Positions 5,681-8,476 of a stretch of 8,476 nucleotides of DNA are shown piece after piece. Origin of the DNA: an uncultured Candidatus Udaeobacter sp. (GTDB lineage: Bacteria; Verrucomicrobiota; Verrucomicrobiia; Chthoniobacterales; UBA10450). Made by a program: the position numbers and the translations under genes. Under the pieces are notes generated by a model. That model was given only the letters and a program-made list of their open reading frames with translations, did not search any database and was not told where the DNA came from. The DNA lies in the NCBI GenBank assembly GCA_955652715.1, contig CATPBS010000118.1, forward strand, positions 1-8,476, read 5' to 3'. Numbering within the stretch: the first letter of the stretch is position 1; each line of letters starts with the position of its first letter.

Positions 5681-7812
5681 TCCGTATAAATTTTCGTTCC
5701 GTCACGCGCGTGCTTCTTTAGTATTTCGCACGGCAAAAATTTCTCTTCGCTTTGCGCGAGTCGTTCCAATTCATCGACGACTTTGTTCAAGCCGAAATGC
5801 TCCGCGTAACGCAACGGCCCACCGCGGAATGGCGCGAAACCGGTTCCCAGGATCATTCCGTAATCCGCATCCTCCGGCGAATCGACGACTTTCTCCTCCA
5901 CACAACGCGCGGCTTCATTGACCACTAGGAAGATGAGCCGGCGCGCCAAATCTTCTTCGTTCAGCCGTAGATGTGGATCGCGATGCCGACCTGGTCCCGC
6001 AGTCGCGGGATTCGGCCCTTCGGCGCCTTCGGGCTCGCCATGCAAGGCGCGCCGCCACTGCGCCAGGGAGTCGTTACGCGTCTGCACTTTGGCATCGTAT
6101 TTGTAAAAACCTGCGCCGGCTTTGCGGCCGAGCATCTGCCTCTCACGCAACCAAAGCAGAACAGTCGGCGCGTGATCGCGCCGCCCGTAGGCTTTCTCAA
6201 GTGTGTTGGCAATATCCACGGCGACGTCGATGCCGATTTCGTCGATCAAGCGCAACGGGCCCATCGGCATGCCCCATTGCACAAGTGCATCATCGATTTG
6301 GTTCGGTTCCAGGCCACTCTCGAAAAGCTCTGCGGCTTCGAGTAAATAAGGAAACAAGACCCGGTTCACCAGGAAACCCGGGCTGTCGCGCACAATTACT
6401 GGCAGTTTTCCGATTTGCCGCACGAACGCCAGGCTTCGCTCACGCGTCTCCTCTGACGTTTCCGTCGCAACGACTACTTCCACCAGTTTCATCCGGCTAA
6501 CCGGATTGAAAAAATGCAATCCGATGACGTGCTCGGGTGACACGGTTGCATCCGCCAGCTTTGCTACAGGGAGTGCCGAGGTATTGGTGGCGACGATCGT
6601 TTTTGGACCAGCCTGCATCGCCAGCTCACGAAAGATTTCTCTTTTGACCTCAATCTTCTCGGAGGCGGCTTCGATGACGAATTGCACGTCGCGCATTTCC
6701 ATCGGCGCAGTCGAGGCCACAATGCGGGCGCGCCCCTCCTTTGCCTTTTGTTCGCTCATCAAACCGCGCTTTACCGCGTCGGCGTAAATCTTCTCAATGT
6801 TTGCCAAACCGCGGTCGATTTGTTCTCGCGCGATGTCGCGCAGGATGACCGTGACGCCGCGAGAACTAAGCCATTGCGCGATACCTGAGCCCATAATGCC
6901 GGCTCCGATCACAGCCGCGTGCATGACTCTTTCGCTCGGCGTCCTCGAAGGTCCTTTCTTGTATTTCTCCGCCAAAAAGAAATTGCGGATCAGGTTCTGC
7001 GTGGATTCCCTTTTGCCAAGATCCACAATCGCGTCCAGCTCCATCCGCAACGATTCATCAGGCGAAAGCGAAAGAGTTTTGTTGATGATTTGGAAAGCAC
7101 GTTCTGGCGCCGCATTTCCCTGTTGTTGTGGAGGGTGGATCTCCTGCGACACCGGGGTCGCGGGAGCTCGCCCCTCCTCCTTGGGTTTTCCGGCGCGCAG
7201 TTTTTCCCGCGCGCGATCCAGAAGGTGATCGCGTGGCGCAATTTCATCCACCAGCCCGAGCTTCAAAGCTTCCTGAGCAGAATAAAGTCTCCCTTTCAAA
7301 ATCACGTCAGCAGCTTTTCCGGTGCCAATCAAACGCGGCAGGCGCGTGCAACCGCCCCATGCCGGAATGAGGCCGAGAGTCGTCTCTGGAAGTCCAATCC
7401 GCGTCGCCCGATCATCACTGGCGATCCGATAATCGCATGCCAGGGCGACTTCGTAACCGCCGCCGGCGGACGCGCCGTGTATGGCGGCAACGGTCGGGAT
7501 TTTTAGATCGGCAAGCCGGCTGAAGATTCGCTGCCCTGTCGCAATGAATGCGCGCATATCTCCAGACTGCGCCTGTTGCAACAATGTCTTCAAGTCCGCG
7601 CCTGCGACGAAGATCGATTTTTTTGCCGACGCGATAATCAGACCACGCAACGAGGCTTCATTCTCAACGAAATCGAGATGTTCATTTAACTCATCGAGCG
7701 TAGCGACATCAAAAATGTTCGCGCCCGATTCGGGGCGATCAAAGGTGAGCAGACAAACGTGGTCGTCGCCAATCTCGCGCCGAATCATTGAGGCTGTGGC
7801 AACTGCCGGCAT
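5677..7812 (-). CDS. fadJ: Two-domain beta-oxidation enzyme: enoyl-CoA hydratase / 3-hydroxyacyl-CoA dehydrogenase (FadJ/FadB alpha-subunit type)
   Basis: The 711-aa product hydrates trans-2-enoyl-CoA and oxidises L-3-hydroxyacyl-CoA with NAD+, steps two and three of beta-oxidation. The N-terminal crotonase domain (about 10-205) keeps the oxyanion-hole segments FVAGAD (68-73) and HGASAGGG (112-119) and both catalytic glutamates, E121 (GGGYE) and E143 (GLPET). The dehydrogenase part has the Rossmann motif GAGIMGSG (303-310), NTSALP (410-415), catalytic H433 in HFFNP and E445, then two C-terminal helical domains. Length fits FadJ (about 715 aa). I chose ATG 7812 because translation from TTG 7884 would add 24 residues without family character and cover part of the operator-like cluster. 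ATG 7788 is also possible, and none of these has a strong Shine-Dalgarno. Two variable linkers (about 212-228 and about 600-610) contain palindromic DNA. FadJ versus FadB cannot be settled here; no thiolase gene is adjacent. Confidence 0.93.
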   Translation of the reverse strand: MPAVATASMIRREIGDDHVCLLTFDRPESGANIFDVATLDELNEHLDFVENEASLRGLIIASAKKSIFVAGADLKTLLQQAQSGDMRAFIATGQRIFSRLADLKIPTVAAIHGASAGGGYEVALACDYRIASDDRATRIGLPETTLGLIPAWGGCTRLPRLIGTGKAADVILKGRLYSAQEALKLGLVDEIAPRDHLLDRAREKLRAGKPKEEGRAPATPVSQEIHPPQQQGNAAPERAFQIINKTLSLSPDESLRMELDAIVDLGKRESTQNLIRNFFLAEKYKKGPSRTPSERVMHAAVIGAGIMGSGIAQWLSSRGVTVILRDIAREQIDRGLANIEKIYADAVKRGLMSEQKAKEGRARIVASTAPMEMRDVQFVIEAASEKIEVKREIFRELAMQAGPKTIVATNTSALPVAKLADATVSPEHVIGLHFFNPVSRMKLVEVVVATETSEETRERSLAFVRQIGKLPVIVRDSPGFLVNRVLFPYLLEAAELFESGLEPNQIDDALVQWGMPMGPLRLIDEIGIDVAVDIANTLEKAYGRRDHAPTVLLWLRERQMLGRKAGAGFYKYDAKVQTRNDSLAQWRRALHGEPEGAEGPNPATAGPGRHRDPHLRLNEEDLARRLIFLVVNEAARCVEEKVVDSPEDADYGMILGTGFAPFRGGPLRYAEHFGLNKVVDELERLAQSEEKFLPCEILKKHARDGTKIYTE
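5985..6016. repeat. In-frame palindrome inside the fadJ-like gene (C-terminal linker)
   Basis: A perfect hairpin TCCCGC-AGTC-GCGGGA (5995-6010) is flanked by a further GCCG/CGGC pair (5985-5988 and 6013-6016). GC-rich inverted repeats continue to 6034 (GCCC 6015-6018, GGGC 6031-6034). The DNA encodes a Gly/Pro-rich stretch (GAEGPNPATAGPGRHRD) between two dehydrogenase helical domains. The stem arms are identical to those of the central hairpin at 5617-5632. Confidence 0.5.
7130..7177. repeat. 48-nt in-frame palindrome inside the fadJ-like gene (interdomain linker)
   Basis: Outer stem GGAGGG (7130-7135) pairs with CCCTCC (7172-7177). Inner stem CTCCTGCGAC (7141-7150) pairs with GTCGCGGGAG (7157-7166), ten pairs with one G-T wobble. 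The internal loop is a symmetric 5+5 nt and the terminal loop is 6 nt. The total length of 48 nt is 16 codons and keeps the frame. It encodes the low-complexity EEGRAPATPVSQEIHPP between the hydratase and dehydrogenase domains. Confidence 0.6.
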
Positions 7813-7867
7813 CACATTATTTTGGATCGTTTCGGTCAAATGCCAAGCGGAGAGAGGGGTTAAAATG

Positions 7868-7941
7868 GTTACAAGAGTAAACAAGGGTTACAACGTTTAC
7901 GCAGGACCTTTTTAGGTTTGTAACTTTGTAACTCTTGTAAC
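7868..7941. promoter_or_regulatory. Cluster of five GTTACAA/TTGTAAC heptamers in the divergent fadJ-mgtA intergenic region
   Basis: GTTACAA occurs at 7868-7874 and 7887-7893, and its complement TTGTAAC at 7918-7924, 7926-7932 and 7935-7941. The outermost pair extends to a perfect 11-bp inverted repeat (GTTACAAGAGT 7868-7878, ACTCTTGTAAC 7931-7941). The last three are near-tandem at 8-9 bp spacing. A GTAAAC/GTTTAC inverted pair (7877-7882, 7895-7900) sits within. Its place between two divergent genes suggests an operator for a regulator of one or both; the regulator is not identified. Confidence 0.5.
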
Positions 7942-7948
7942 TTTTGAG

Positions 7949-7981
7949 CGCGTTGCGAGCCATTGCTTCTTGCGCAGCGCG
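7949..7981 (+). promoter_or_regulatory. Hairpin in the mgtA leader region
   Basis: CGCGTTGCG (7949-7957) pairs with CGCAGCGCG (7973-7981): nine pairs including one G-U, with a 15-nt loop. It lies 40 nt before the mgtA start. It has none of the recognisable core of a known Mg2+ riboswitch. Role unknown. Confidence 0.35.
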
Positions 7982-7992
7982 ATGTTAAAACT

Positions 7993-8005
7993 CGGGCGGC
8001 GCCCG
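7993..8005 (+). promoter_or_regulatory. Small GC hairpin just upstream of the mgtA ribosome binding site
   Basis: CGGGC-GGC-GCCCG, a 5-bp stem with a 3-nt loop, ends 4 nt before the GAGG Shine-Dalgarno. It may affect access of the ribosome; this is inference only. Confidence 0.35.
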
Positions 8006-8009
8006 CGAC

Positions 8010-8013
8010 GAGG
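8010..8013 (+). promoter_or_regulatory. Ribosome binding site of mgtA
   Basis: GAGG lies 7 nt before ATG 8021 and supports that start. Confidence 0.7.
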
Positions 8014-8020
8014 TTTCATT

Positions 8021-8476
8021 ATGGTCGGCAAACTTTTAGCACCCGAGGTCAAAAGCCCGAAGGCCGCACCCGTAAAAGATTCCGTGGCGAAGTCATTCTC
8101 GTTATTGGATGAGGCGGCCCGTAAACCCAGCGACGAGGTTTTCCAGTTGCTCGGCGCGTCGCCATTCGGTCTGAGCGAGGACGACGCCGCAACACGTCTT
8201 GAGGAATACGGGCCAAATGAAGTTGCATACGAAAAGAAGGAAGGCTGGCTGCACCGGCTTTACATCTCAGCGCGCAATCCGCTGGTGATTCTGCTGACGG
8301 TGCTGGCGATTTTGTCCTTCGCGACCGGCGATGCCACCGCCGGCACGATCATGATGCTGATGGTCGCGCTCGGCATGTCGTTGCGCTTTGTCCAGGAAAC
8401 GCGAGCGGACAACGCCGCCGCGAAATTGAAAGCGATGATCACTGTCACGGCCACAGTGATCCGTGATGGACAGGCA
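8021..8476 (+). CDS. mgtA: Magnesium-translocating P-type ATPase, N-terminal part (cut by window edge)
   Basis: The first 152 residues are present; the family is usually about 850-900 aa. A charged leader (1-26) precedes the cation-transporting ATPase N-terminal domain (about 35-85), which contains GLSEDDAATRLEEYGPNEVAYEKKEG. A first membrane helix follows at about 87-101 (NPLVILLTVLAILSF) and a second at about 105-122. Next comes the MgtA-like RFVQETRADNAAAKLKAM (122-139) leading into the actuator domain (VTATVIRDGQ). The phosphorylation site DKTGT and the Mg2+-binding helices lie beyond the edge, so activity cannot be judged. The VAYEK and RFVQExR...AAxxLKAM pattern favours MgtA/MgtB over Ca2+ or heavy-metal ATPases. 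The expected role is Mg2+ import across the inner membrane. It diverges from the fadJ-like gene; the shared region carries a repeated heptamer cluster and two leader hairpins. Confidence 0.88.
   Translation, partial: MVGKLLAPEVKSPKAAPVKDSVAKSFSLLDEAARKPSDEVFQLLGASPFGLSEDDAATRLEEYGPNEVAYEKKEGWLHRLYISARNPLVILLTVLAILSFATGDATAGTIMMLMVALGMSLRFVQETRADNAAAKLKAMITVTATVIRDGQA

Noticed and set aside
5517..5705. 62-codon minus-strand frame containing CHVERSL...SATLGMT
   Set aside because: It is translation of the palindromic intergenic element in another frame, overlapping both neighbouring genes; this peptide is a common artefact of such repeats.
7813..7884. 24-residue N-terminal extension of the FadJ-like protein from TTG 7884
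   Set aside because: There is no ribosome binding site, no homology-like content, and it would run through part of the heptamer cluster.
7868..7941. CRISPR-like repeat array
   Set aside because: The repeats are only 7 bp, occur in both orientations and have irregular spacing.
7942..8020. Known Mg2+ riboswitch (M-box) upstream of mgtA
   Set aside because: The leader is under 80 nt and shows none of the long multi-helix architecture of that class.

Overview
The window looks like a piece of a chromosome from a soil or sediment bacterium of moderately high GC content, most likely Verrucomicrobia (Chthoniobacterales-like), with Acidobacteria as the alternative. This placement is inferred. It rests on an ECF-type sigma factor next to a membrane Ser/Thr kinase carrying TolB-like and TPR domains, on the style of the beta-oxidation proteins, and on the palindromic repeats between and inside genes. 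No rRNA or other taxonomic marker is present.

Layout. Four genes lie head to tail on the minus strand. Read in the direction of transcription they are: a two-domain beta-oxidation enzyme of the FadJ/FadB type (7812 to 5677), a VLCAD-like acyl-CoA dehydrogenase (5557 to 3626), an ECF-family sigma factor (3455 to 2676), and a Ser/Thr kinase that runs off the left edge (2618 to 1). On the plus strand, diverging from the fad gene, is the first 152 codons of an MgtA-type P-type Mg2+ ATPase (8021 to the right edge). The divergent intergenic region holds a cluster of five GTTACAA/TTGTAAC heptamers and two leader hairpins.

Function. The dehydrogenase and the FadJ-like protein supply the first three steps of fatty acid beta-oxidation (acyl-CoA dehydrogenation, enoyl-CoA hydration, 3-hydroxyacyl-CoA oxidation). 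The thiolase for the last step is not in the window. The sigma factor and kinase form a separate signalling pair: the kinase has a zinc-ribbon-like N terminus, a complete catalytic domain, one membrane helix and a large sensory half. No anti-sigma gene is visible between them.

The most noteworthy structure is small and non-coding. A palindromic element of about 111 bp sits between the two fad genes and is flanked by a perfect 12-bp direct repeat made of the first four codons of the dehydrogenase gene. Removing the element and one repeat copy restores an ATGA stop/start overlap, which suggests that a MITE-like element inserted into a translationally coupled gene pair. A second REP-like palindrome overlaps the dehydrogenase stop codon. 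Two further palindromes lie in frame inside variable linkers of the FadJ-like protein. No CRISPR array, tRNA, rRNA, transposase, toxin-antitoxin or defence system was seen, and the genes themselves are ordinary.
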